DNA of 60,944 nt, taken from assembly GCA_017477425.1 (NCBI GenBank), contig JAFUVT010000035.1, positions 1-60,944 on the forward strand. The letters run 5' to 3'. Numbering within the stretch: the first letter of the stretch is position 1; every line of letters starts with the position of its first letter. Both the position numbers and the translations under genes were made by a program. The notes below the pieces were generated by a model. It ran no database searches and was not told where the DNA came from. It was given only the letters and a program-made list of their open reading frames with translations. This document shows, in pieces, positions 16,388-25,326 of this stretch. The DNA is from Bacteroidales bacterium. GTDB lineage: Bacteria > Bacteroidota > Bacteroidia > Bacteroidales > F082.

Positions 16388-17389
16388 TTAATGCATTAGT
16401 TTGAAAATCATTTCCCTATACAAATCTTTCTCGCTCACCTCACCGCTTTCGTAGCCCTTCGATTTCAGGTCGAACTCGCGGAGGACGGAGATGTTGCGAA
16501 TGCATGTTTGTGGCGGATAATTGCGGGCAGCGTTAAGGTAGTCCTTGACAAAGAAGGGATTGACACCCAACACGGTCGCCAGATTGCCCTGCGACTTGTC
16601 CTGCGTGCAATGCAACTTGATGAGTTTGGTGAAATAGCCATAAAGCGTTATCGCCGTGACCAACAGCGGGTTATCTTTCCCGTTGTCGCCGAAATAGTTC
16701 ACGATACGGTTGGCTTTCAGCACATCGCGACTGCCGATGGCGTTTTGGAGTTCGAACACGTTGTAATCCTTCGAAATGCCGATGTTGCGCTCCACATCCG
16801 CATCGTCGATGCTGCGGTTTTTGGGCAAGGCGATGGTGAGTTTCTTCAACTCATTGGCGATTTTGTGGAGGTCGGTGCCGAGGAAATCAGCCAACATCTG
16901 CGTGGCTTTCGGCGTGATGGAATAGCCTTCAGCCTTCAGATAGTTCTGAATCCAGCCGGGGATGTTGTTGTCGTACAGCTTCTTCGACTCGTAGTAAACG
17001 CCTTTCTTGTCGAGTTTCTTGGCGAAGGTCTTGCGCTTGTCGAGTTTCTTGTATTTGTACACAAAAACGAGGAGCGTCGTCTCGGGAATCGTGTCCAAAT
17101 ACTTCTCAAATTCCTCGATATTCTTCACATCCTGCGCCTCTTTGACGATGACCACCATACGCTCGCCCATCATCGGAAAGCTGCGGGCGTGGTTGGCAAT
17201 GGTCTCCACATCCACATCGCGGCCGTAGAGCACGATTTGGTTGAATGCTCGGTCGGCTTCGTCGAGGGCTTCGTTCTCGATGGTTTCCGAAATCATGTCG
17301 ATGAAATACGGCTCCTCGCCCGTCAGGAAATAGACTGGCGCAAACTGTTTCTTGTGGATTTCGGCAAGGATTTGTTCGTAGGTTTTCAT
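16388..17389 (-). CDS. holA: DNA polymerase III subunit delta
   Basis: 333 residues. It opens the beta clamp during clamp loading. PVYFLTGEEPYFIDMISETI is the usual N-terminal stretch. FPMMGERMVVIVKEAQDV and FVYKYKKLDKRKTF follow, and the C-terminal collar domain shows DRNIGISKDYNVFELQNAIG-type residues (ERNIGISKDYNVFELQ). Length is normal. It is preceded by a family A doublet (17407-17475) that separates it from the AMP nucleosidase gene; the two may still share a transcript. Confidence 0.9.
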   Translation of the reverse strand: MKTYEQILAEIHKKQFAPVYFLTGEEPYFIDMISETIENEALDEADRAFNQIVLYGRDVDVETIANHARSFPMMGERMVVIVKEAQDVKNIEEFEKYLDTIPETTLLVFVYKYKKLDKRKTFAKKLDKKGVYYESKKLYDNNIPGWIQNYLKAEGYSITPKATQMLADFLGTDLHKIANELKKLTIALPKNRSIDDADVERNIGISKDYNVFELQNAIGSRDVLKANRIVNYFGDNGKDNPLLVTAITLYGYFTKLIKLHCTQDKSQGNLATVLGVNPFFVKDYLNAARNYPPQTCIRNISVLREFDLKSKGYESGEVSEKDLYREMIFKLMH

Positions 17390-17406
17390 GTTCGCCTTTT
17401 TGACAC

Positions 17407-17475
17407 GGGGCCTTCGACAGGCTCAGGCACCCTCAACCGCTGAAAAGCCAAGGTCCCTGAGCTTGTCGAAGGGCC
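17407..17475. repeat. family A inverted doublet (REPIN-like)
   Basis: Left arm GGGGCCTTCGACAGGCTCAG, right arm GGTCCCTGAGCTTGTCGAAG plus GGCC, spacer about 18 bases. The whole can fold as one long hairpin. No T run follows, so it is not an ordinary terminator. Confidence 0.85.
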
Positions 17476-17478
17476 GAC

Positions 17479-18249
17479 TTAGAATTTCAAGTGCTTTACC
17501 GTTATTCCATTATTAATGAGTTGCCTGAGCGAGTCGATACCAATGCGCAGGTGCTCACCAACGAAGTTCTTGCTGACTTGCTTGTCGCTTTCCTCCGTCT
17601 TGACGCCTTCGGGAACCATCGGATTGTCGGACACCAAAAGCAACGCGCCCGTCGGGATTTCGTTGTGAAAGCCCACCGAGAAGATGGTCGCAGTCTCCAT
17701 ATCGACGGCCATGCAGCGGATTTTACGCAGGTAGTCCTTGAACTCCTCGTCGTGTTCCCAAACGCGGCGGTTGGTGGTATAGACCGTACCCGTCCAATAG
17801 TCGCGGCCATAGTCGCGGATGGTAGTGGAGATGGCTTTTTCGAGGCTAAACGCCGGAAGCGCAGGCACTTCGGGCGGGAAATAGTCGTTCGACGTACCTT
17901 CGCCACGGATGGCCGCAATGGGCAAAATCAAGTCGCCCACCTTGTTGATTTTCTTCACGCCGCCGCATTTGCCGAGAAACAGCACCGCCTTAGGCTGGAT
18001 GGCGCTCAGCAAGTCCATGATGGTGGCTGCATTGGCGCTACCCATACTGAAGTTGATGATGGTGATTTCGCCGTCGGTGGCGCAAGGCATCGAGCGGTCG
18101 CGGCCCACCACTTCCACGCCTTGCCACTCCGCAAAGCGATCGACATAGTTCTGGAAGTTGGTCAGCAGGATATACTTCCCGAACTGCTCCAATGGAAGAC
18201 CCGTATAGCGCGGCAACCAGTTTTCAACGATTTCTTTCTTCGTTTTCAT
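17479..18249 (-). CDS. AMP nucleosidase (PNP/UDP phosphorylase fold)
   Basis: 256 residues from ATG 18249, where the family's usual MKTKKEIVENWLPRYTG begins; a longer frame adds only MRKYLTK. It cleaves AMP to adenine and ribose 5-phosphate. FSMGSANAATIMDLL, FLGKCGG, GEGTSNDYFP, the substrate-binding CMAVDMETATIF and LLVSDNPM are the recognisable segments. This is the short Bacteroidota form, without the N-terminal regulatory domain of the E. coli enzyme. Promoter at 18268-18275. A family A doublet lies 3 bases after the stop. Confidence 0.88.
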   Translation of the reverse strand: MKTKKEIVENWLPRYTGLPLEQFGKYILLTNFQNYVDRFAEWQGVEVVGRDRSMPCATDGEITIINFSMGSANAATIMDLLSAIQPKAVLFLGKCGGVKKINKVGDLILPIAAIRGEGTSNDYFPPEVPALPAFSLEKAISTTIRDYGRDYWTGTVYTTNRRVWEHDEEFKDYLRKIRCMAVDMETATIFSVGFHNEIPTGALLLVSDNPMVPEGVKTEESDKQVSKNFVGEHLRIGIDSLRQLINNGITVKHLKF

Positions 18250-18267
18250 CTTCGTCAAATATTTGCG

Positions 18268-18275
18268 CAAAAATA
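18268..18275 (-). promoter_or_regulatory. -7 element of the AMP nucleosidase gene
   Basis: Reads TATTTTTG on the minus strand, 19 bases before the ATG at 18249. Confidence 0.5.
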
Positions 18276-18306
18276 AGAAATCTCATTCAAATACGACAAC
18301 TTTATT

Positions 18307-18314
18307 TATCTTTG
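18307..18314 (+). promoter_or_regulatory. -7 element giving a nearly leaderless transcript
   Basis: TATCTTTG ends only 7 bases before the ATG at 18322. With the usual spacing the transcript would start about 3 bases before the start codon. Confidence 0.5.
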
Positions 18315-18321
18315 CGGCGCA

Positions 18322-18726
18322 ATGACCCACTACCCCGTAAAGATCCTGATGGCTTTTGCCTGCACCTTCGAGCCCGCGCAGGGCAACGAATTCTCCGACT
18401 GGCTGATGCGCAACGGTTATCCCGAATTGGTCGCATTGAGCCAGACCATACAAGGCGACACCAAGGCCAAAGACTGGCTGATGGAACACAAGTTTCCGCA
18501 TTTGGCCGCCATCGACAGCGTCATTGATAAGGAAGACAAAGCCGAAGAATGGCTTGTCCGAAACCACTTCGAGGTCAACCTCGCCTTCGCAAAAGCCGTC
18601 AATCGCGACGACGACGCCACCGCTTGGCTCGAAAAACACGAGCTCCAAATCCTTATCATTATTGCCGACAAGATTCGCAATTATCTGGATGACAAATACT
18701 TAAACTTCCATAAAATCCATTTTTAA
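18322..18726 (+). CDS. small cytoplasmic protein with WL repeats, unknown function
   Basis: 134 residues, no signal peptide or membrane segment. After an N-terminal MTHYPVKILMAFAC it contains about four units of some 28-30 residues, each with a D/E-W-L core: EFSDWLMRNGYPELVALSQT, AKDWLMEHKFPHLAAIDSVI, AEEWLVRNHFEVNLAFAKAV and ATAWLEKHELQILIIIA. This looks like a helical solenoid of the armadillo or HEAT size. I recognise no domain. It appears to be a single gene with a very short leader. Confidence 0.6.
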   Translation: MTHYPVKILMAFACTFEPAQGNEFSDWLMRNGYPELVALSQTIQGDTKAKDWLMEHKFPHLAAIDSVIDKEDKAEEWLVRNHFEVNLAFAKAVNRDDDATAWLEKHELQILIIIADKIRNYLDDKYLNFHKIHF

Positions 18727-18740
18727 AATCAAGCAAAAAT

Positions 18741-18775
18741 TTTTGCTCCACATAACGGAAAAAATCCTAACTTTG
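18741..18775 (+). promoter_or_regulatory. promoter of the 18815-20875 operon
   Basis: TAACTTTG at 18768-18775 with TTTG at 18742-18745 at about -33. The leader is about 35 bases and A-rich. Confidence 0.55.
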
Positions 18776-18814
18776 CCGCCACAGAAAAGTAAATAATTAG
18801 AAAACCATACGAAA

Positions 18815-19456
18815 ATGAAAAAAGGATTATCCATCATCATCAACATCGTGCTTTTTGCCATCATCGTGCTTTTAGCCATGCAAGTCGTCAAGAGCATTCA
18901 AGCTCCTATCAAGTTCAACAACGAGCAGAAAATGCGTGAAACTCAAGTTGTGGAACGCCTCATTGACATTCGTAACGCCGAGGTGCTTTACAAGAATGCC
19001 ACCAGCCAGTACACCAACAACTTCGACTCGCTGATCAAGTTCTGCCAAAACGCCGAGATTCCGATCGTGAAAATTGTGCCCGACCCGAATGACACCACCT
19101 TCACCCGCACCATCAACGACACCCTCGGATACGTGAAAGTGATGGACTCCCTGAAGGGTAAGAGAGCTGATTTCAACATTGGCGACATCAAGTTTGTGCC
19201 TTTCAGCCAGCCCCAGCAACAGTTTGAGCTTGAAGCCGGTACGATTGAGCGCAACGGCATCAAGATTCCGGTATTTGAGGCCCGCACACCTTATGAGGTT
19301 TACCTCGCCACTCCTGGTTCAGCCTTCGGTGAGAAGGAATGGAACCAACGTCGCGATAACGCCAAGGCCGAAAAGGAAAGCATCAACCGCTATGCCGGTC
19401 TGAAAGTCGGCTCGATGGAAGAAGCCACCACCGACGGCAACTGGGAGAAACTCTAA
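18815..19456 (+). CDS. membrane-anchored protein of unknown function
   Basis: 213 residues. One N-terminal membrane segment (LSIIINIVLFAIIVLLAMQV) is followed by a predicted short coiled region (APIKFNNEQKMRETQVVERL) and a periplasmic domain with no motif I recognise. It is the first gene of a three-gene set with DUF3822 and rsmD, an arrangement I associate with many Bacteroidota, so it is probably conserved. The C-terminus reads EEATTDGNWEKL. Function cannot be given. Confidence 0.7.
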   Translation: MKKGLSIIINIVLFAIIVLLAMQVVKSIQAPIKFNNEQKMRETQVVERLIDIRNAEVLYKNATSQYTNNFDSLIKFCQNAEIPIVKIVPDPNDTTFTRTINDTLGYVKVMDSLKGKRADFNIGDIKFVPFSQPQQQFELEAGTIERNGIKIPVFEARTPYEVYLATPGSAFGEKEWNQRRDNAKAEKESINRYAGLKVGSMEEATTDGNWEKL

Positions 19457-19469
19457 ACCGTTAGGATGA

Positions 19470-20318
19470 ATGACGGCATTGAATCCCTATATCTCGCAAT
19501 GCAGCGAGGCGTTTGATGCCGAGAAGTCATCGCAATACAGAATGGCCATCCAATTTGCGTTGGGTGGTCTTTCTTTTGCGCTTCTCGACAATACTACCAA
19601 CGCCCTCGTCGGTTTGGAATTCTACCAATCTGACCTTCTGAGCAGTAGCAACGACCTCTTTCGTACTCTGGAACGCGCCTTGGCTTCGAAAGGGCTGAAC
19701 AACCAATCGTTCCTATCGGTTACATGCCTCTTCGACAACCGTTTCTGCACCTTGGTGCCCGCCCCGCTGTTCAACGAAGCCGAACAAGACGCCTTTTTGA
19801 ATTTCACCTTCCAAATCCCGGAAGGCCATGTCACAAGCTTCGAAAGGATCGAAAAAGCCAGCTGCTTCAATGTGTATGCCTTCCCAAAGGCATTGCATGA
19901 CATGGTGGTGGCCAAATGGAAAAACGTACAAATGGGACATACGACCACCCTATTTATTAATGAGGTATTGGCAAGTCGCCCTGCAACCAGCATCTCCCTC
20001 AACGTGCGCAACCGTGATTTCGATATGGTCATCCTCAAAGACGGCAAGCTGCATTTCTTCAACAATTTTAGGTTCAACACCAAGGAAGACTTCACGTATT
20101 TCCTGCTTTTTGCGATGGAACAAAACGGAGTCACGGGGGAAGACGTGCCTGTTTGCTTCTCGGGTCTCATACGTCCCGCTTCCGAAATCATCGACCTTTG
20201 CGGACGTTATGTCAGAGACATTCATTTCGTTGAAGCTCCCGAAACACTCCGTTCAAACAAAGCCTTCAACGAGGTGCCCTATCCATACTATCACATCCAT
20301 TATCAAGCATTAAAATGA
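19470..20318 (+). CDS. DUF3822 family protein
   Basis: 282 residues, cytoplasmic. SSQYRMAIQFALGGLSFALL at the start and EDVPVCFSGLI later suggest two actin-like (ASKHA) halves, as described for the DUF3822 family. FNNFRFNTKEDFTYFLLFAM and EVPYPYYHIHYQALK at the end are typical. The role is unknown. In Bacteroidota it stands regularly before rsmD; here the two overlap by ATGA. It starts 13 bases after the preceding stop. Confidence 0.8.
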   Translation: MTALNPYISQCSEAFDAEKSSQYRMAIQFALGGLSFALLDNTTNALVGLEFYQSDLLSSSNDLFRTLERALASKGLNNQSFLSVTCLFDNRFCTLVPAPLFNEAEQDAFLNFTFQIPEGHVTSFERIEKASCFNVYAFPKALHDMVVAKWKNVQMGHTTTLFINEVLASRPATSISLNVRNRDFDMVILKDGKLHFFNNFRFNTKEDFTYFLLFAMEQNGVTGEDVPVCFSGLIRPASEIIDLCGRYVRDIHFVEAPETLRSNKAFNEVPYPYYHIHYQALK

Positions 20319-20875
20319 GAATCATCAGAGGAAGATACCAACGGCGGCAAATCACCGCGCCGAACAACCTGCCCGTGCGCCCCACTACCGACATGGCCAA
20401 AGAGAGCCTGTTCAACATTATTGAGAACCACTTCGACTTGGAAGAGACTGAGTCCATGGACCTGTTTTCCGGCACGGGCAACATCTCCTATGAGCTGGTC
20501 TCGCGTGGCTGTCCCAAAGTGGTTGCCGTCGACCAGGATTTTGGCTGCGTGAAGTTCATCCGCGACACAGCCAACAAGCTCAACATGCACGAATTGCTCG
20601 TCATCCGTTCCGATGTGTATCGCTTCCTCGAAAAACATAAGATGCAATACGACCTCATTTTTGCCGACCCACCCTACGACTGCCAGCACTACAACACTTT
20701 GGTAAACCTCATCTTCGACAATAACCTGCTGCGCGAAGGCGGCATGTTCGTATTGGAACACGACAAAAGCCAAAACTTCGAAGAGCATCCACATTTCATG
20801 GAGCAACGCCATTACGGAAAGGTGAATTTCAGTTTCTTCGCCCAGACGATAGAGGAAGAAGACACGGAGGAATGA
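20315..20875 (+). CDS. rsmD: 16S rRNA (guanine(966)-N(2))-methyltransferase
   Basis: 186 residues. It methylates G966 of 16S rRNA in the assembled 30S subunit. RIIRGRYQRRQITAPNN and VRPTTDMAKESLFNII are the family's N-terminus. The SAM-binding loop is DLFSGTGNISYE (49-60) and the catalytic motif is DPPY (118-121). The C-terminus VNFSFFAQTIEEEDTEE is acidic. Length normal. Convergent with the acyltransferase fusion gene, 6 bases between the stops. Confidence 0.92.
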   Translation: MRIIRGRYQRRQITAPNNLPVRPTTDMAKESLFNIIENHFDLEETESMDLFSGTGNISYELVSRGCPKVVAVDQDFGCVKFIRDTANKLNMHELLVIRSDVYRFLEKHKMQYDLIFADPPYDCQHYNTLVNLIFDNNLLREGGMFVLEHDKSQNFEEHPHFMEQRHYGKVNFSFFAQTIEEEDTEE

Positions 20876-20881
20876 CACTCC

Positions 20882-22672
20882 TTAACTAACATACCCAAAA
20901 CGTTTCCTGACGATTTCCTTTTCCTCGTCGCTGCTGTCGCGGAAGAGCGGCATCACCTCGTCCTCGGGGAAGTCGGTGAAGGTGAGGAAGAGCAAGGCGT
21001 CGAGCGTATCGTTGAAATCGGGATCGACGTTGAAACAGAGGAATTTGGCGTTCAACTTTAGGTATTTTTTGAACAAAGTGGGCAAACGATAACTGCCATT
21101 GCTCAAGCGAAACATGAACTTGTCGAAGCGGTCGACTGAATCCATATTGTTGCACATCAAGACATCGGGATCCACTTTCAGGAAATCGGGATGGAAAGGC
21201 GTGGTAGGCGTGGCCACATGCGCCAGCTCGGCCTCCACGGGATGCCTCTCCGTCACATATTTCACAATCATGCTTTGGTAGAACTTGGGCATCCATGCGC
21301 TAATGCTAACCGGACCTATGAAATGACGGATATCGGGGTAGCGCACCACCACATCCGAGAGTCCGCGCAACAGCAGCATCAAAGGCAAGACTTCCTTTTG
21401 ATACTCAAGAGCGACGAACGAGCGTCCCAACTCGATGGTATGCGCCAGATGGTCGGAGAAAGCCTCCTCGAACTTCATCAAAGTACTGACATAGAAACCG
21501 TTAATACCAAATTTCGGGATGATTTCGCTGCCAATGCCCAAACGATAGCAGCCTGCTATCTGTTGTTTGGCATTATCCCAAAGGATCAGGTGCTTGAAAT
21601 GCACGTCAAACCTATCCTGATCGAGACTCTTCCCAGTGCCTTCCCCAATGGCACGGAAAGTCTCCTCGCGCAATCGGGCTATCTCGTGCATCAAGTTGGG
21701 AATATCATCGTAATCAGCAAGATAACAGTCGAAATCAGAGGCTGAATACAGGAATGACTTTTCGCGGATGGCATTCAGTTCGGCCTGCATGAGCGACAAT
21801 TCCTTAGATGCTTCGATTTCAGCAAGTTGAATTTCCTTCTTTTCAGTCACCAGTACGGGGATATTGGCTTCGAGTGCATAAGAACGGCTGCGCAAATAAG
21901 CCGCTAAATCCTTGGGATTTTCGTAAAGCGCAATCTCAGCTGGCAAGATTGGCTTGCCCATTTGCAGGTTGAAACAAGTCCCTTTTTTGTTGGCCAACTC
22001 GCGGCACAGCCGTGAAGTCCCCAACATACTATGGATCTTGTCGACGGAATAGAACAGCTTCGAGTTACAGCCTTCCCAAAACACAGGAATCACGGGTACA
22101 CCGGCATTCTTAATAATACGCGCAATCGAGGTACTCCAAGGCAGGTCCTCGGGATAGTCGTGTCCATGGTAGCGAGACACCTCGCCCGCCGGGAAAACGC
22201 CCAAGCCGTTGCCCGCAGCAATATGCTGGATGGCACCCTTGATGCCGCCCACGCTGCTCTTCCATTCTGGGTTTTTCTCGAAAGGATTGACGGCGAAGAA
22301 GTTTTCCTTGAGGTTAGGGATATGCGAGAGGATGAAATTGGCCATGATCTTGAAATCGGGGCGCACTTTGGCGATGGCACTGAGGAGCATCACGCCCTCG
22401 ATGCCGCCAAAAGGATGGTTGCTAACCACCACAAAGCCGCCCTCCTTGGGGATGTTTTCCAACTGTTCAGGAGCCACATCGATAGTGATGTGCATGTTTT
22501 CCAACAGATGGTCGGCAAATTCACGGCCTTGATAATCAGCAGCGCCGTCGAACAAACGGTTAATCTTGCCCAAACCGAGCACACCATAAGCCATCCCCGC
22601 CACGCATGTGCCGAAGAAGCCTTTCAAGCCCAAGGCTTTCTTGATATCCGAGTTTGTTACTACCTTTCGCAT
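20882..22672 (-). CDS. bifunctional glycine/ornithine-lipid acyltransferase (OlsF/GlsF-like)
   Basis: 596 residues from ATG 22672, chosen because the upstream 11 residues overlap the promoter. The first half is a PlsC-type O-acyltransferase with SNHPFGGIEG (84-93) and FPAGEVSRY. The second half (about 320-590) is a GNAT-like N-acyltransferase of the OlsB type, with HFKHLILWDNAKQQIAGCYR and ELGRSFVALEYQ. Such fusions make lyso-amino-acid lipids and then acylate them to glycine or ornithine lipids. Glycine lipids are established in Bacteroides, so GlsF-like is the better guess. Promoter element at 22685-22692. Single gene. Confidence 0.8.
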   Translation of the reverse strand: MRKVVTNSDIKKALGLKGFFGTCVAGMAYGVLGLGKINRLFDGAADYQGREFADHLLENMHITIDVAPEQLENIPKEGGFVVVSNHPFGGIEGVMLLSAIAKVRPDFKIMANFILSHIPNLKENFFAVNPFEKNPEWKSSVGGIKGAIQHIAAGNGLGVFPAGEVSRYHGHDYPEDLPWSTSIARIIKNAGVPVIPVFWEGCNSKLFYSVDKIHSMLGTSRLCRELANKKGTCFNLQMGKPILPAEIALYENPKDLAAYLRSRSYALEANIPVLVTEKKEIQLAEIEASKELSLMQAELNAIREKSFLYSASDFDCYLADYDDIPNLMHEIARLREETFRAIGEGTGKSLDQDRFDVHFKHLILWDNAKQQIAGCYRLGIGSEIIPKFGINGFYVSTLMKFEEAFSDHLAHTIELGRSFVALEYQKEVLPLMLLLRGLSDVVVRYPDIRHFIGPVSISAWMPKFYQSMIVKYVTERHPVEAELAHVATPTTPFHPDFLKVDPDVLMCNNMDSVDRFDKFMFRLSNGSYRLPTLFKKYLKLNAKFLCFNVDPDFNDTLDALLFLTFTDFPEDEVMPLFRDSSDEEKEIVRKRFGYVS

Positions 22673-22684
22673 AATAATAGAGGG

Positions 22685-22692
22685 CAAAAATA
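22685..22692 (-). promoter_or_regulatory. -7 element of the lipid acyltransferase gene
   Basis: Reads TATTTTTG on the minus strand, 13 bases before the ATG at 22672. Confidence 0.5.
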
Positions 22693-22732
22693 CGGATTTT
22701 ATCAATCAAGTCGGACAATTTGTCCATAAAAA

Positions 22733-25264
22733 CTACCTCACCATCTTTACAACTTTCTTTCCACCTGCTTTATCAACACCTTCAACGAAATAGACACCAG
22801 GCGCCCAAGTTGTAGCATCAAGTTGTAAAATCGCTTGATTGTCAGTATATAAAACCTTTACGATTTGACCATTGACATTATATATGTCGATGCGAGCAAT
22901 GCCTTCCGTCTCGATGTTGACCATAGAAGAAGTGGGAACAGGATATATGGCCAAAGCATTCCCGTCATGAACCTGTTGAAGGCCTGTCGGATCGTAACTG
23001 TCGCTGCCATCGGTGAGCCATTCGAGGCTGAAGTTGTAGAACACGGTTGAATAGCCAGAGGTGCCTGGATACGACTCCTCAACATAAAGCCCGATGGTGC
23101 CGTCGGGCATAACACAGAGCGATGAGTAGGCCGCGCTGTATGGCACGATGCACTTGCTTGTTGGCCAAGTCTCGCCTTCGTCGTAGCTGACGTAAACCGT
23201 CACCTTTTCGCGTGCCGTGCCATAAGGCAAGGAATGCAACAGACGGTTTTTATCATCTCCTTGATTGACAGATGTGTACCGAATCATGTCTCCATTGCAA
23301 GCTGGAGCCACGAGGTCGTACCATGTGGAGGTTGCGGGCTGCCAGGTTTCGCCACCGTCCTCAGAGATGTTGTACCATCGGTTGCCGCCGTGACGGATGC
23401 TCATCAGGATGCGACCATCGGCGAGTTCGGTCACCTTGGCCTCGTCGCCGCCCACTGAGGCACGACCTGAGACCTGCCAAGTTTGTCCGTTGTCATCGGA
23501 ATAGACGGCATAGTTGTTCAACGACTGTGCCGAGCCTTCGCGGATGGCGGCCACAAACATAATGCGGCCTGTAGAAGTATGCAAGCCATTGCCCGAGCCA
23601 AAGAACGAAGCCCGCCATGATTGATGTTCGGGGACGATACAATTGTCGCCGAAGATGAAGTCGGTGATGTCCTCGGGAGTGGTCCACGTCTGACCGTTAT
23701 CGTAACTCTTTGTCATATAAGAGCGTATGGGGTTTGAAGGGGTGGAGTTCCAAAGGCCGGGACCGCCCACAAAGACAGCGATGAGACCGTTGTCGTCATT
23801 GCTCCATGCCACAGCACAGTCGCCGAAGCCGTGGTTAACACCTGTGCCCAATGCGATAGTGTATGGCTCGCTCCAAGTGTGGCCACCGTCGGTGCTGCGG
23901 TTGCACACGATGTCGATGTCTTGCGGCAGATCGCCGTCATTGTATTTGCGCTTGTCGGTGACTGCCACAATTGAACCGTCTTTGGCGGTGATGACCGCTG
24001 GGATACGATAATGTGCCGAATTATAATCGCCTGGTTGATAGATTGTTGTGCAAGCAAGGATGATTTCACGATGGCCCACGGGCGAAGGATTCTGTATCTC
24101 AAAAGTTTCGTCAACCGTGGTTATCGACTTCAATGAAGCATCGATGAAATGGCCTTCGGTGGCGTCGGCGGCGACATGGGCCACAATCCAAAGATAATTG
24201 GTGCCCGACACAAGGGTACCGTTGAGGTCGCAAGAGAAGTCGCCCGAGGCAGGCATGGCATTCCCCAACAGTGTTGCGCCCTGCAGGTTGCGCCAATCGA
24301 AAGCGTTGACACTGCCTGTTGAAAACACTTTGATTTCCTCGAGGTCGGTGAGGTCGGTAGTGCCATCCAAGTTGAGCATCATCGATTGCAATGCAACCGT
24401 GGCGTCGTCACCGCCATAAGTGACAGCGGCTTTGAGCAGCACGTCGTTGGGGTTGCCACGACCCGTCATACGGGTCTCTTGCGTCAAGCCAACATTGAGG
24501 ATCTCGAGTCCACCGAAGGTGAAGTTCACCATCGTGGCTTCGTGGCCGTGGCCCGAGATGTCGGCAAGACGGTTGTCGGAGATGTTGTCCACCGTGAAGT
24601 CGTAGGCCGCAAGGAGGTTGTCGCGCATCGTATCGGTCAGGTCGTTGAGGGCACTATTGTTGAGATCAATGGCCATCTCACTGGCAGTAAGGGCCATGCC
24701 GTAGAAACGGATATTGCCGAACGAGCCATTGCAATAATAGGCAGGAGCGCCGCCGTTGTTGCCTGCCCCGATGAACACGTCATGCGTGTTGCTGACGGCC
24801 CAATCGTTGACGGCCGCAACCCAATTATCGTTGGTCTCACCGTTGTGATAGATACGGATTTCGTTGTTCGCGCGGTCGACCACGAGGGCAAAATGCATCC
24901 ACTCGCCAGCCGGCACAGTGACACCCGTATAGACCGACAGCGCATGACCCGATGTGGCCGTAGGTGTGTTGAGTCCGAGCGACTGCCCAGAACTACCCGT
25001 ACCGAAGAACTCATATCCTGTACGCTCGTTGCCTGTGCCTTGCACTGACATGTCGCGTTTGCACACATAGCGCGGGTTGTTGGTGTAGACTTCGTTGCGC
25101 ACCCACCCTGTGAGCGTGAAACTCTCGTCGGCGCTGATATTAAAGTCGTCGTGATGAGGAATGACCATATATTGGTCGGTACCATTGAATGTGATGTGAT
25201 GCAACGGTTGCGCAATGGCGGTCGTTGTAGCCACCACAAGGAGAAGGGTTAGTAGTCCTTTCAT
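22733..25264 (-). CDS. exo-alpha-sialidase (GH33) with N-terminal LamG-like domain and T9SS signal
   Basis: 843 residues from ATG 25264, where a signal peptide starts (MKGLLTLLLVVATTTAIAQ). Residues about 25-200 form a LamG/concanavalin-like domain (FNGTDQYMVIPHHDDFNISA, WVRNEVY). A linking beta domain follows. The catalytic part begins with the RIP motif HYRIPAV (about 419) and has five Asp boxes: STDGGHTW (~459), SYDNGQTW (~521), SDDNGQTW (~588), SEDGGETW (~635) and SYDEGETW (~693). It ends in a T9SS type A domain (IYPVPTSSMVNIE ... GVYFVEGVDKAGGKKVVKMV). It should release sialic acid from host glycans at the cell surface. No sialic acid catabolic genes are in the window. Confidence 0.88.
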   Translation of the reverse strand: MKGLLTLLLVVATTTAIAQPLHHITFNGTDQYMVIPHHDDFNISADESFTLTGWVRNEVYTNNPRYVCKRDMSVQGTGNERTGYEFFGTGSSGQSLGLNTPTATSGHALSVYTGVTVPAGEWMHFALVVDRANNEIRIYHNGETNDNWVAAVNDWAVSNTHDVFIGAGNNGGAPAYYCNGSFGNIRFYGMALTASEMAIDLNNSALNDLTDTMRDNLLAAYDFTVDNISDNRLADISGHGHEATMVNFTFGGLEILNVGLTQETRMTGRGNPNDVLLKAAVTYGGDDATVALQSMMLNLDGTTDLTDLEEIKVFSTGSVNAFDWRNLQGATLLGNAMPASGDFSCDLNGTLVSGTNYLWIVAHVAADATEGHFIDASLKSITTVDETFEIQNPSPVGHREIILACTTIYQPGDYNSAHYRIPAVITAKDGSIVAVTDKRKYNDGDLPQDIDIVCNRSTDGGHTWSEPYTIALGTGVNHGFGDCAVAWSNDDNGLIAVFVGGPGLWNSTPSNPIRSYMTKSYDNGQTWTTPEDITDFIFGDNCIVPEHQSWRASFFGSGNGLHTSTGRIMFVAAIREGSAQSLNNYAVYSDDNGQTWQVSGRASVGGDEAKVTELADGRILMSIRHGGNRWYNISEDGGETWQPATSTWYDLVAPACNGDMIRYTSVNQGDDKNRLLHSLPYGTAREKVTVYVSYDEGETWPTSKCIVPYSAAYSSLCVMPDGTIGLYVEESYPGTSGYSTVFYNFSLEWLTDGSDSYDPTGLQQVHDGNALAIYPVPTSSMVNIETEGIARIDIYNVNGQIVKVLYTDNQAILQLDATTWAPGVYFVEGVDKAGGKKVVKMVR

Positions 25265-25288
25265 GTTTTGAGGTGTTAGTTTGCGGGA

Positions 25289-25296
25289 CAAAGATA
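25289..25296 (-). promoter_or_regulatory. -7 element of the sialidase gene
   Basis: Reads TATCTTTG on the minus strand, 25 bases before the sialidase start. Confidence 0.5.
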
Positions 25297-25326
25297 AAAA
25301 AGAATCCAACACACTCCAACAAAAAA

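Noticed and set aside
17407..17475. Doublet hairpin read as a Rho-independent terminator
   Set aside because: No T run follows on either strand, and the same sequence occurs inside coding regions.
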